DNA of 64,000 nt. Origin: Symsagittifera roscoffensis (lineage: Eukaryota; Xenacoelomorpha; Acoela; Convolutidae). The stretch lies in NCBI RefSeq assembly GCF_963678635.1, contig NC_087071.1, positions 9,779,842-9,843,841 on the forward strand, in the 5' to 3' direction. Below the pieces are notes generated by a model. The model was not told where the DNA came from, did not search any database, and saw only the letters and a program-made list of their open reading frames with translations. The position numbers and the translations under genes were made by a program. Below are positions 41,401-50,012 of the stretch, piece after piece; the stretch's first letter is position 1, and each line of letters starts with the position of its first letter.

Positions 41401-41894
41401 ATTTTAATACTCAAAAAGGAATTTCTAAAAAATTACAACCCCTTCGAAAAGGACCATACCAAATAATTGCAAAACCCACTGATGTCACATATAAAATTAT
41501 CGACTCAAACAAAAAAGAAATCGTTCAACATCGAAACAACCTATTACCTTATTACCCAAAAGAATACGCACTCCGTGAATTAACTCAATTATATTCTTTC
41601 ACAGGATTAAAAATCGTTCAAAATGAACCACATCTGAAAAACACAGAACAAAATGATAACCCCACCGAAAATCAAAACACAAAACCAACCGTCACAAAAA
41701 ACAATACGCAAAACCAAAAAGAATCTCCAAAACAAAGAAAAAATAGAAAAATGACAGAACAAATAATACCCCAAGAAGAAATAGACAAATCAGAACATAG
41801 AAAAACAACAAGACTCCGAAATCAACCACGTAAAAACTACAAAATGTTCATCCCCCAATCTAAAATATTAAAGAAAGTAGAATTTAAAAAGTAA
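38385..41894 (+). CDS. Element C Pol: RT, RNase H, integrase
   Basis: The frame is open from 38385, just after a stop at 38382, to 41894. It lies +1 relative to gag-protease, and the two frames are open together only at 38385-38419. The first ATG (38694) lies inside RT, so Pol must be reached by frameshift. RT shows the FTTADMNSAYNQ block, the SIGPAAFSAF block and YLDD (about 38880). RNase H shows FYAMCDASN and LPDTLSRN. Integrase shows an HHCC zinc region (about 40410-40555), an acidic core with FDTKGP, TDNGTEF and NGLVEGMN, and a C-terminal barrel-like segment (SDLKIGTFVLIPNF). A Lys/Asn-rich tail ends the protein. All catalytic acidic residues appear present. An A6 run at 38402-38407 lies in the permitted window. 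Confidence 0.9.
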   Translation, partial: NLTQFSKNKRASKVPIHLHDKVNRLLDILEQYNIISPVNKEEQPKGNTFINPVIILAKGESLKIVLDARYLNSLIDESKCNWPIEPIQVILTKINGKYFTTADMNSAYNQMPLDEQSRRLTQFVIGNQQYEFNRLFYGISIGPAAFSAFMSKIFRPLILKKNAITYLDDVFMQSQTKDEMFKVLETYHQILQNENLKAAPDKSHFFLTKVKFLGHNIERKTITPLKSRIDAIQKLQPPTNKKKIQEFLGMLNFLSKYVYKMQLYLRPFYNILRQQNNFEWNTEHQTRFEEIKKLLTEQISNTIPDPDQPFYAMCDASNFGIGAALLQSHNGTNKMNLISANSRLFTQAELRLSTLMRECTAIIYTLTEYEFLILGSKHPTVLFTDHKPIIFLFTQKSNPNHRVYRFQLILMKFPNLHIVWTAGKNLALPDTLSRNTPPELLTRKTTVEIPKNIKFYLAENETSPRLECKYAVKTDIEQSQINNLQHFPLYLDCQNNHYEVDLLGTSTFKPIPYSQWIKNNTQQKRTKQHLPKKDHFPLIEKEDLTDKINLSGPQTSDSKYTINQVFDLHDPLDIIPLSKLEIENIFLPPTETITISTLKQYQNLDPVIRQLKSWHKYKTKPIKADSTILGNKTLLRYFRKFNNTTINEKTDLLEYNLNESTVPCLPISMILIAFNISHTQNIKGHSGSEKTYSNFIQNFYFPNAPIWIKVLCNDCIVCQLNKPYPNQKQIAQKQDFKGQSLYFNHRISFDTKGPISPSSEGNSYIMVIVDAFTHYVALNPVPHCNAYYAYTTLYEHWIAKFGLPEILVTDNGTEFINNEIITLCHLYNIKHKPRTSHAPWTNGLVEGMNRSLQEYLRCIINGNDTKYTEWSADVKLFPLAYNSQITTTLGMSPYEMVFNQKPRKPIMFTANSHKNAQGYCQPNKDSICYNLPLHTHDEDHFHHPQILKLASGTHTEWILNRDKKHNEIYQKITKKLLQRQNINEQINSRFTPASDLKIGTFVLIPNFNTQKGISKKLQPLRKGPYQIIAKPTDVTYKIIDSNKKEIVQHRNNLLPYYPKEYALRELTQLYSFTGLKIVQNEPHLKNTEQNDNPTENQNTKPTVTKNNTQNQKESPKQRKNRKMTEQIIPQEEIDKSEHRKTTRLRNQPRKNYKMFIPQSKILKKVEFKK

Positions 41895-42494
41895 TTTTAA
41901 AATTTTACACTTCACAATCTTGAAACCTCCGTAACATTTTTCATTTCATTTTTTCAAAATAACATGCTCACAAGTACGCAATAATTCTAGTTCAAAATAG
42001 ACCAATAGGATTCATCCAATCCGCCACTTTCTCTAACTCAAACTAAGATCAATTAGACGAATAATCTAGAACTCCAGGCACATCTCTAACTATAACTTTA
42101 CAACCTCCAGGTTAAAAATAAGCAAACCACTCCAACTTGACAGCTAAAATAAATATCACCATAATACCGTACCCCTCCCTTATCTAATAACCCAAAGATC
42201 AACAATATTTCCCCAACTCAGACCACGAATACCCCCAAAACAAATTTGATAACTTAGCCTAAAGTCACAAAATGAAAATTTTAATTAGCCTAAAGTATAA
42301 AAATCTCACCATACCCCGGATCATTTGACAAACAAAAATAAAGAAAAAGACGACCTCCCAGTCACCATGAAAATTGCCCCCAACAAATTTTTACGAAACT
42401 CAACCCACTTGTCAAAAAACTAATAAATAATTCGACCACACTAGAAAATCGCCTCAAACAGCAAAAAATATTCGACCAAGAGATCATTTCTTAA
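41895..42494 (+). other. Element C: non-coding stretch after pol
   Basis: About 600 bp, C- and A-rich, with stops in all + frames. I see no gene and no clear signal. Confidence 0.5.
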
Positions 42495-42725
42495 ATGCTT
42501 TTCTCTCAAACAGTCGTTCAAATACTTATCAATTTTAAACATTTTTTTTCAATACTCCAAACTTTTATAATATTTCTTTTTGATATCATCGAATCTTTTC
42601 TAATAATCATAATAATTTTTTGTAATATTTTCTTAATTTTCTACACAATAATTGAACTATACCTCCAACTTTCCAAAACCCTTGAATATATCCACAGGTA
42701 CGATTTTAACAACTTGTCTAAATGA
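42495..42725 (+). CDS. Element C mini-ORF 1: 76-aa hydrophobic protein
   Basis: ATG-initiated and dominated by a long Ile/Phe/Leu-rich stretch (LIIIIIFCNIFLIFYTIIEL and the segment before it), long enough for one or two membrane helices. Its TGA overlaps the ATG of the next ORF as ATGA. A donor-like CAG|GTACG lies at 42695-42701 near its end. Not recognised. AT-rich DNA can produce such frames by chance, but the tight pairing with the next hydrophobic ORF argues for a gene. Confidence 0.4.
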   Translation: MLFSQTVVQILINFKHFFSILQTFIIFLFDIIESFLIIIIIFCNIFLIFYTIIELYLQLSKTLEYIHRYDFNNLSK

Positions 42726-42910
42726 TACGAACAATTTTCAGTAGAACTGATATTTTTCTATTGTTTGTAATCTTTATAACATTTTTATCATCCCTCATTT
42801 TGACCATATGTAAATGTATAAAGAAAGCAATCATCACATTTGCCCTAGCAACAATTTTCCTAATTCTTTTTTTAGAAGAATATTATAATAAACATAAACC
42901 TTCTCACTAA
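42722..42910 (+). CDS. Element C mini-ORF 2: 62-aa hydrophobic protein
   Basis: It starts within the stop codon of mini-ORF 1 (ATGA, 42722-42725), an arrangement seen in termination-reinitiation coupling. It has two hydrophobic segments separated by a CKCIKK turn, so a two-helix membrane hairpin is possible. A TTTTCAG acceptor-like string at 42735-42741 lies near its start. Five nt after its stop the long ATG-less frame opens. Not recognised. Viroporin-like size and shape are suggestive only. Confidence 0.4.
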   Translation: MIRTIFSRTDIFLLFVIFITFLSSLILTICKCIKKAIITFALATIFLILFLEEYYNKHKPSH

Positions 42911-42915
42911 AGTAA

Positions 42916-44052
42916 CAATTCAAAAATCCATCAAAAATTGCTACCCAACAGTCACAAAATCAGTCTTCACCGACATCATCCCAAGATAATTCAACACCAC
43001 CTTCAACTACTCAAAATCCTCAAACATCTACACGAATTTCTTTTCAAGACAATCCATACACCTTTGAAGAACGGCACGCTCGTTTATCTGAACCACTAGA
43101 ACCAGTTCAACGACAAGCACCTCTAAGTGAACCAACATATAATCTTTACCCAACACTACCACAAGAACTAAGTAGAATACGAAACCTTAGTCAAAACCAA
43201 AACACAACAGAAATAAATAGACAAATTATACATCCTCGACGAAATAGAAATTTTCAAACTCCCCGAGTTCATTTTGATATACCTCAATCCCCAACACAAA
43301 CTACTCCAGAAAACACCACTGGTATCACACCAGAAACCCCTACACTTCTTTCACAACGAAGCACTTCAAGTCTACCTTCAGACTACTTAGGTTCAACACC
43401 AACATCTGAACAAATACGAGAAAACCCTTTTAACCCCCCAAACCTAACATCACGACTACCATATTGGACTACACATTCATTTACACAAGGTGAACCAAAT
43501 TTAGCCAATGACCCCATAGATATTTCTACGGATACAACAACATCCTCATCACTACCAGAAACACTATCACTACCATCAACACCATCAACAAGTCAATTTT
43601 CACCACTACCCTTTAACTTAAATTTTCCAAATAATCTCGACGCCAGATATCGAGAACAATCTTCAGTAAATATTCCTTTAAGATTAGATTGGAATACATT
43701 CACAGCACCTCCACCATTATTTGGACAGCATCAAGAAAGTAACCGCCTTCATAACTGGGCACTTAATAGATTACAATATCGCCAAGATATTCACAACGAT
43801 ATCCGTGATCACAATATTCAAATACTCCAACAAAACAGTTTACAATTAAAGTTTGAAATCACAGTTAAATTAAACAATATTACACAACATCCCTACCCAT
43901 TAAATCCACCTAACATCACAGCTCAATCACTACCACCACCGTTTATAACTACCGAAGTAATATATAAATACGACAGATACACCAAAAACACAATTGGTTA
44001 CATTACATTTTATAATCCATACTCAGGATTATCATACACATGTATATTCTAA
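42916..44052 (+). CDS. Element C: 378-codon open frame with no Met codon
   Basis: Reading + frame 1 from the stop at 42913 to the TAA at 44050-44052 gives 378 sense codons with no stop and no ATG at all. The first two thirds are Pro/Ser/Thr/Gln-rich and look disordered. The last third looks folded, with a Trp and aromatic pattern (RLDWNTFTAPPP, NRLHNWALNRLQYRQD, YITFYNPYSGLSYTC). Its end overlaps the Env ATG by 13 nt. It is probably an exon joined by splicing to an upstream start (acceptor-like AACAG at 42950, or one further up), or is begun at a non-AUG codon. It may be the front part of a protein made from a subgenomic mRNA. No family recognised. Confidence 0.6.
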   Translation, partial: QFKNPSKIATQQSQNQSSPTSSQDNSTPPSTTQNPQTSTRISFQDNPYTFEERHARLSEPLEPVQRQAPLSEPTYNLYPTLPQELSRIRNLSQNQNTTEINRQIIHPRRNRNFQTPRVHFDIPQSPTQTTPENTTGITPETPTLLSQRSTSSLPSDYLGSTPTSEQIRENPFNPPNLTSRLPYWTTHSFTQGEPNLANDPIDISTDTTTSSSLPETLSLPSTPSTSQFSPLPFNLNFPNNLDARYREQSSVNIPLRLDWNTFTAPPPLFGQHQESNRLHNWALNRLQYRQDIHNDIRDHNIQILQQNSLQLKFEITVKLNNITQHPYPLNPPNITAQSLPPPFITTEVIYKYDRYTKNTIGYITFYNPYSGLSYTCIF

Positions 44053-46658
44053 AATTATTAAATTTTCTCCAACTCCTTTTTCTAGTAACTTCAATTCAAA
44101 ACATAAACCCTTCACCTCGTACAGGACCACAAGATTTATTAGTAACACATTACGATTGCGAAGAAAATGAACAAAAAACACTACATAAATATGCAATCAA
44201 TCAAGTATCACAATGTGAAACAGAACCACAAGCTATAGAAACCACAGATATAATAGCAACACTCTACTCAAAAGCCCGAGCTACAACAGTTACAGGTTAT
44301 AAATTCACAGCAACATTTTCCGAAAAGAAAGTACATTGTTCACAAGTCTCGAACGGAAACAAAAACCGACTTGACCATGAATCATTCTATCAAAGTAATA
44401 TAGAACGTCTTTTACATCTTAATCCCGACGATTGTAAAAATGAATTACTTAGACTAAACATCACACAAAATAAAAATTCCCAAAGAAAATTAGTTAATTT
44501 TCAAGTTTTTTCAGACTCTGTACATCAATCACAACTTGAAAGACACCAAGGACATATAAAACTAGACGAAAAATACCCGTATAACGGCGCACACGGACGA
44601 TTAACATATGACCTACATGATAAACATTGGATACCACACATTGGTATAAATAACCCATCAAACTGCAAAGCAGACACAAAAAATAAAGGATATCAAGAAA
44701 TAATGTTTTTCGATTGGAAAATACAACTCGAAAAAATACAACTCACACGAGATTTATCTGATAATACAATGATCTATCAAGGAATCCGACTACCTTGTAA
44801 AAACGATCAAGGATATTGCGACCCTACAACAAGAACACAAGCAACAATTGTTTGGTTCCCCGAAGACACATGTACAACATTTCAAGTAGCAAAAATACAC
44901 GCTCGTATGATAAAATTTCACGAAAAATATTTCATACAATCAATTCCTTACGAACAAGTCCATCCATCACGAAAACTAAGTTCCGATTTTAGAAACATAG
45001 ATAACATAGAAAATAAATTGACACGTTTTCAAATATATCAAGAAACAGAACTTGCATGTAAATACAGAAATCCACTTCACAGAACACAATACTCTGAAAT
45101 TTTAGTTGAATATGAAAAAGGATTCGACATGACCACTGGAAAAGTAAAAATCGACCCATATGCCACAGGTCATCCTCTAAACGAAGGAACATCCTATATA
45201 CCAGTTAATTTTGAAAAAAGCAACGGACAACCTGGTGGACATCTAAAACCTTATGACACCAGAAGCACACGCTTACAAGAATTATCACTAATGAATACCA
45301 CATATTTTGGTAATATCCACTATGATATTCATTTGGATATGAAACTAGACTATACAATTAGCCGCATTTTTCAAGAAATGTCACTCTCCGAATTAGAAAC
45401 ACTACATCAACTATGCGAATTAGAACGAACACAAATATTACAATCACTTGCACTAGCAGTATTAAAAATACCCTACGCAGGATATTTATTATCAGGAAAT
45501 AGATCAAATTTTTTAGACTATGAAGGAAACATCTTATGGTTTTATACTTGTACTAAAAAAGTATCACCACTATACGTTTTTGAAGATAAACGATGTTATA
45601 AAAGAATCCCTATCTTTTATAAGAATAAAGTACATTTCGTGGATACACTTTCACGAAGAACCTATTTCTGGGATACCGCAGTCCCATGTGGATCAGAAAA
45701 TAGCCACAATGTAGTACAACTAAACCCTGATGAAAATAAATATTATCTTCTCACTCCATACCCCACATTAATGCAATCACTCAAAAAATTTTCACCAGAA
45801 AGCATTCGCGCTATCGCTCGAAACCCAAATATAGACTTACAATCAATAGGAATCTATTCAAAATCAGATATTCAACATCACATTAGAACACAACAATTCC
45901 AAGAGTTACTAACACAAATGGACACTATACAAAGACAATCAATTGACCAAAACTTACGCAAACTTGCAGAAACCGCAGGATTTGCCGATATCTACACACA
46001 AGACTATAGCGGATATTTTAAAGACATTAAAGATTATATATATCTAAACGGCGAAAAATACCGTCCCCAAGATATATCACCAATCAACATTTTTAGCTTT
46101 GTTACACTCAAAAATGAGATCCTAGATTTTCTAGGATGGCCCTACTACATCTTAGAAAAATTGACTATTTTATACGCAATGTTTAACTTTATTGGATTTC
46201 TTTTCTCACTCTTAAAAGGAATCTACAATACATGTGCTATACACACACAAGTAAACAGACAAGCAAGTGTAGCACGCATACTCTTTGCAGGATTTTTTGG
46301 AATCTTTTCCACATCTATAAACAAAATTCTTTTAGACGCACAAATAAAAGAATATAACACAAAAATAACAACACGACAAAATACATACGACGAAGAACAT
46401 AACAATGTAGACACACAGCCAACGGCACCACAATTGCCACCCCTGCCAAATAACCATCCACTATCCCTAGTCCCACGAAATTTTCGAAATTTAGCAATCA
46501 CACATAATCCAAATTTTAGACTCATCACATCACAAAGTCCCGTACAGCATATAATGACACATCAATCACACGATGATAACACTTATGAACAAATTATTGA
46601 ACAACCCCATACCACCGCTTTTCAATCTCAAAATAATAATTTTTTTAGCCCACGATGA
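44040..46658 (+). CDS. env: Element C Env-like glycoprotein
   Basis: 872-aa ORF in the env position. Signal peptide-like start (MYILKLLNFLQLLFLVTSIQ). A long ectodomain with regularly placed Cys residues (HYDCEENEQ, SQCETEP, KVHCSQ, ELACKYR, FYTCTKK, VPCGSE) and several N-X-S/T sites. A hydrophobic span at about 707-729 (LTILYAMFNFIGFLFSLLKG), a second at about 742-764, and a polar cytoplasmic tail of about 100 aa. This layout is that of a class-type viral envelope or retrotransposon Env. The early YDC...QC...HC spacing reminds me of chuvirus/rhabdovirus-like glycoproteins, but that is a weak impression. Expressed presumably from a spliced mRNA. Its stop overlaps the next ATG. I cannot see a clear furin site. 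Confidence 0.75.
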   Translation: MYILKLLNFLQLLFLVTSIQNINPSPRTGPQDLLVTHYDCEENEQKTLHKYAINQVSQCETEPQAIETTDIIATLYSKARATTVTGYKFTATFSEKKVHCSQVSNGNKNRLDHESFYQSNIERLLHLNPDDCKNELLRLNITQNKNSQRKLVNFQVFSDSVHQSQLERHQGHIKLDEKYPYNGAHGRLTYDLHDKHWIPHIGINNPSNCKADTKNKGYQEIMFFDWKIQLEKIQLTRDLSDNTMIYQGIRLPCKNDQGYCDPTTRTQATIVWFPEDTCTTFQVAKIHARMIKFHEKYFIQSIPYEQVHPSRKLSSDFRNIDNIENKLTRFQIYQETELACKYRNPLHRTQYSEILVEYEKGFDMTTGKVKIDPYATGHPLNEGTSYIPVNFEKSNGQPGGHLKPYDTRSTRLQELSLMNTTYFGNIHYDIHLDMKLDYTISRIFQEMSLSELETLHQLCELERTQILQSLALAVLKIPYAGYLLSGNRSNFLDYEGNILWFYTCTKKVSPLYVFEDKRCYKRIPIFYKNKVHFVDTLSRRTYFWDTAVPCGSENSHNVVQLNPDENKYYLLTPYPTLMQSLKKFSPESIRAIARNPNIDLQSIGIYSKSDIQHHIRTQQFQELLTQMDTIQRQSIDQNLRKLAETAGFADIYTQDYSGYFKDIKDYIYLNGEKYRPQDISPINIFSFVTLKNEILDFLGWPYYILEKLTILYAMFNFIGFLFSLLKGIYNTCAIHTQVNRQASVARILFAGFFGIFSTSINKILLDAQIKEYNTKITTRQNTYDEEHNNVDTQPTAPQLPPLPNNHPLSLVPRNFRNLAITHNPNFRLITSQSPVQHIMTHQSHDDNTYEQIIEQPHTTAFQSQNNNFFSPR

Positions 46659-48448
46659 GCCGCCAACTTGGATCACTCCATCGATCAAATTCCCATCCAA
46701 CCAACCTTACCTCTTCAATCCCAATAATCCCACTTTTTGCTTTTCCGCCACCCGATTTTCCATCTAGCAATGTAACATCAGGCATGAATTCCGACACTAA
46801 CTCACAAATTTCAGTTTTATACTCCATCTCACAGCTAAATAACCCGAATATTGAAACCCCCGATGAATTTGCCGACTCAGAACCATCTCCATCCAATAAT
46901 TTCCATAACCCTTCTCATTTTTCTCAACCTCCCTTTCAACCCATATTGTCAAATAACCCTGACCCCATCACTCCTACACCCTCTTATGCTTCCCAAGTTA
47001 CCCCAACCTACTCCTCATACCACTCTGACCAATCATCTCCAGATACCCCCCGAATCTCACCAGAGCTAGACAATTTTATTACCCTCCAACAACAACCCTA
47101 CCACCTTAACACCCCGACCATAAACCAAATCTCCTCCACTACAAATTCAACCAATCCTCCTACACCCTCTTCAAATTATACTGAATCATTAGCACCATCA
47201 TCCACATCAACTGAATCCTCACTCAATACTAATAGAGCTTACCGCACTTTTAAAAGAAAATTCCCCAACCATCCTTTCCCAGCAAAACCAGGAACAGCCC
47301 GTGAATACATCAATCACCCCCAGCATACTAACACAAGAGAATTTTTAGCTATCACTTTACCCTCATTTCCACAATACACCTTAAACACCCCTCATGACGC
47401 TAACGAAACACGCAACTTTGTAGACGAATACGTTTTAATGCCCACTCTCTCTTGGACCTCATACTATCATTTCACTAACCCTCTTTGCTTACCTTTAACC
47501 AACACTTCCATCGATACAGACCGAAACAAAGACATGCTATATCGACTAACTACACCACTCACCGCTAGACAATTTACTTACGTAGGATATAAAAAATCAC
47601 TAAAAATACACACTGCACCTAGAGCTAATGAATATACACTAGAATACTACGATCACAACATCATAAGAGCTAACCAAGATCAATTCTTAGATGAAGATCG
47701 CTTCGCTAATCCACAAATCACCGAGAAATTTTTCATCAAGACACCATATGTATTTACACTAAACATCTTTGACCGAAAGTTTGATCACATTATTTCAGAA
47801 GCACTAACAAGCACACAAGCATACGAAAGTTTTAAAGAACGCTTCCAAATCTTCTCACTAACCTTTCATTTCCTTGCACCACACGAAAGAGATTTACACT
47901 GCTCACACGATATTATGTTGCGAACTAAACAAACACATACATACAGTTACTATCGTTTCATCCAAAATCACTTTGACCTCCACACACCCTCTAGACAACC
48001 ACACCATCGTTTCCAATTCATCAATTCAAAATACACTTCACCATATTTCCTAAATTTCACATATTGTATTAAAGACACTAACCTTCATGGTATTCTTCGT
48101 AATTATGACCCCATAACCCAAATGTACATCTTCTGTCCCATCACCAAGACCTTCAACGCCGAAGAATCCCGACCCTTCCTTATCCCGCACGAGTTTGTAC
48201 AGCCTATAGAAATCCCCATTTTAGAATTCATCCATAACACTACATTTAACCACAAATTATATAACTTAATCCAAAACACACCTTATGAGTTTGCAGTAGG
48301 CACTGAAGAACTAACCACCATTAAGGCACTTCAATTGCTTTGGCCACTACTTCAAACTAAAAATATCATCCGCATATTAGCTAAACTACTCACAACTTCA
48401 GAACTAATTCACGACATCTTCCCCCACGGTTTTTTCCCCGACGACTAA
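46655..48448 (+). CDS. Element C 3' ORF: unrecognised 597-aa protein
   Basis: It begins inside the Env stop codon (ATGA, 46655-46658), so it is likely translated by reinitiation after Env. The first 190 residues are Ser/Pro/Thr/Asn-rich and probably disordered. The remaining 400 look like a folded, aromatic-rich domain (for example YRTFKRKFPNHPFP, LSWTSYYHFTNPLCLPL, FQIFSLTFHFLAPHERD). No signal peptide or clear membrane span. The codon use and A/C-rich composition match the rest of element C. I do not recognise a family. Its position between env and the 3' LTR is that of accessory or regulatory genes in complex retroviruses. Confidence 0.65.
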   Translation: MSRQLGSLHRSNSHPTNLTSSIPIIPLFAFPPPDFPSSNVTSGMNSDTNSQISVLYSISQLNNPNIETPDEFADSEPSPSNNFHNPSHFSQPPFQPILSNNPDPITPTPSYASQVTPTYSSYHSDQSSPDTPRISPELDNFITLQQQPYHLNTPTINQISSTTNSTNPPTPSSNYTESLAPSSTSTESSLNTNRAYRTFKRKFPNHPFPAKPGTAREYINHPQHTNTREFLAITLPSFPQYTLNTPHDANETRNFVDEYVLMPTLSWTSYYHFTNPLCLPLTNTSIDTDRNKDMLYRLTTPLTARQFTYVGYKKSLKIHTAPRANEYTLEYYDHNIIRANQDQFLDEDRFANPQITEKFFIKTPYVFTLNIFDRKFDHIISEALTSTQAYESFKERFQIFSLTFHFLAPHERDLHCSHDIMLRTKQTHTYSYYRFIQNHFDLHTPSRQPHHRFQFINSKYTSPYFLNFTYCIKDTNLHGILRNYDPITQMYIFCPITKTFNAEESRPFLIPHEFVQPIEIPILEFIHNTTFNHKLYNLIQNTPYEFAVGTEELTTIKALQLLWPLLQTKNIIRILAKLLTTSELIHDIFPHGFFPDD

Positions 48449-48451
48449 CAG

Positions 48452-48531
48452 GTAAGTATGAATTAAATGAATATTACTAACTAATTAAAATATTGAAAAA
48501 ACTCACCATTCTTTATTCATGTTTTCTTTAG
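48452..48531 (+). other. Candidate 80-bp intron after the last ORF of element C
   Basis: CAG|GTAAGTATG (donor, three nt after the TAA stop), a perfect TACTAAC branch-point string at 48475-48481, a T-rich tract and TTTAG at 48527-48531. All the signals are strong and properly ordered. An intron in the 3' UTR of a retroelement is unusual, because unspliced genomic RNA must still be made. Confidence 0.5.
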
Positions 48532-50012
48532 ATTTTTAGCCTTCATCCGACGATCACCTACAAAAACCACAAAAGACAAATAAAAATCGCAAATTTCATC
48601 AAACAAATTTCCAAAATTCTATTAATCTCTTACACATATAAATTTATAAATTCAATACCAATGCAGTAAATTAATTTATAAAATTTTCCCCCAAAAGCAG
48701 TAAATCTACATATGATGAAAATTTGTATCTTAAAATTCCCCCATTACTAGCAGTAAATTTCCAAATTCTATGCAGTAAATTAATAAAATGCAATTGCAGT
48801 ACTAACCTTTTGATATTTTCATTCACTCGCACAGAAATTCTATCCATACTCGCACAGCTCGCCCACGAAGAATTGTTTAAAATAATGAATTTCAGTTTCA
48901 AGTTTTCACACTCAATAACTCTAACACACGATAACAAGTTTCAAACTTTCCTTTAACCCGGTTGGAGAGGAATCATATACTAAACAAAACTAACCAACGC
49001 AGCTTACTAAATACCACAAATCATAGAATAACAGCATGACTAAGAAAAGGAAACCAACGGTACCCAAACCGGATTAACCCAGTTTAAAACTGGATAATTT
49101 ATTCTTTTGAAGACTATTATAAAGTCTTAGAAAGAAATAATAAAACACAAAAAAGTCGAAAGACAAACCCATACCACAAACAATTTGATTTTTGAAAAAA
49201 GGACACAACCAAAGAAACATAAGTAAAACCACAACAAACCCAACATAAAACGTTGTCACATAACAGGACCCCTCACAAAAACCGCATGAAATCATACTCC
49301 CACACCTGGCCTAACCCACCAGGAAAGGACGTCCTGAGCATGCTCTATAGCCGGCCTAACCCACCGCGCTACATCCACGCTTTGTGACCACACCTTTATT
49401 TTTAATAAGAGCTACTCAAGGGTGAGTAACTCTTCAAAATAACCGAACTAAAACAAAAAGCTTTTGTGAAAACAACTAACTAAAATCATGATTAAAAAAT
49501 ATTAAACTAATAAAAGTTTTATAAAATGTAAAATCACATGATGCAATATATAGATCAGAATACAACACCAAGGACGAACATCAAAAGACAAGACGACCTC
49601 ACTACACTCGAGAGAGAATGACCAACTACAATCGATATGCCACTCACAATCACAACTCAAAGGATTTAGAGTACGACTTGACTTCGCAGAAAAGGACTTC
49701 ATTGAACTAGACCAATGACCACCTCGATGTTCAAGTATACGTACAGATCCGAGTAATCAGGCATCCCCTCCACGCACAATCTCCACGCCATTCCCAAGCT
49801 AGATCAGATACAAAGGAAGTTCTCCCTGAAGAACAGAAAAACCTGACATAGCCAACCATTCTGAAATCAGAATTGGTTTTGTTGCAAAGACTCAGTCGTT
49901 GTCACAAGGAGAAGCGAAAGAAAATTGTGATGTTCGCCAAATACCAACGTCCATCATCCATCCTTGAACTACAGAAGAACTGTTCTAAAAAACACTGTAA
50001 AACCCGGATGGG
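48532..50012 (+). other. Element C 3' non-coding region
   Basis: No gene is convincing here. It contains four exact GCAGTAAAT copies (48663, 48697, 48750, 48772) and a repeated GGCCTAACCCACC-type string near 49310-49365. It ends in CCCGGATGGG directly before the 3' LTR, a short and imperfect polypurine tract. Confidence 0.5.
48663..48780 (+). repeat. Four GCAGTAAAT repeats
   Basis: Exact 9-mers at 48663-48671, 48697-48705, 48750-48758 and 48772-48780, with a fifth partial (GCAGTACT) shortly after. Alternating C-runs lie between them. Possible RNA-protein binding sites. Confidence 0.6.
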
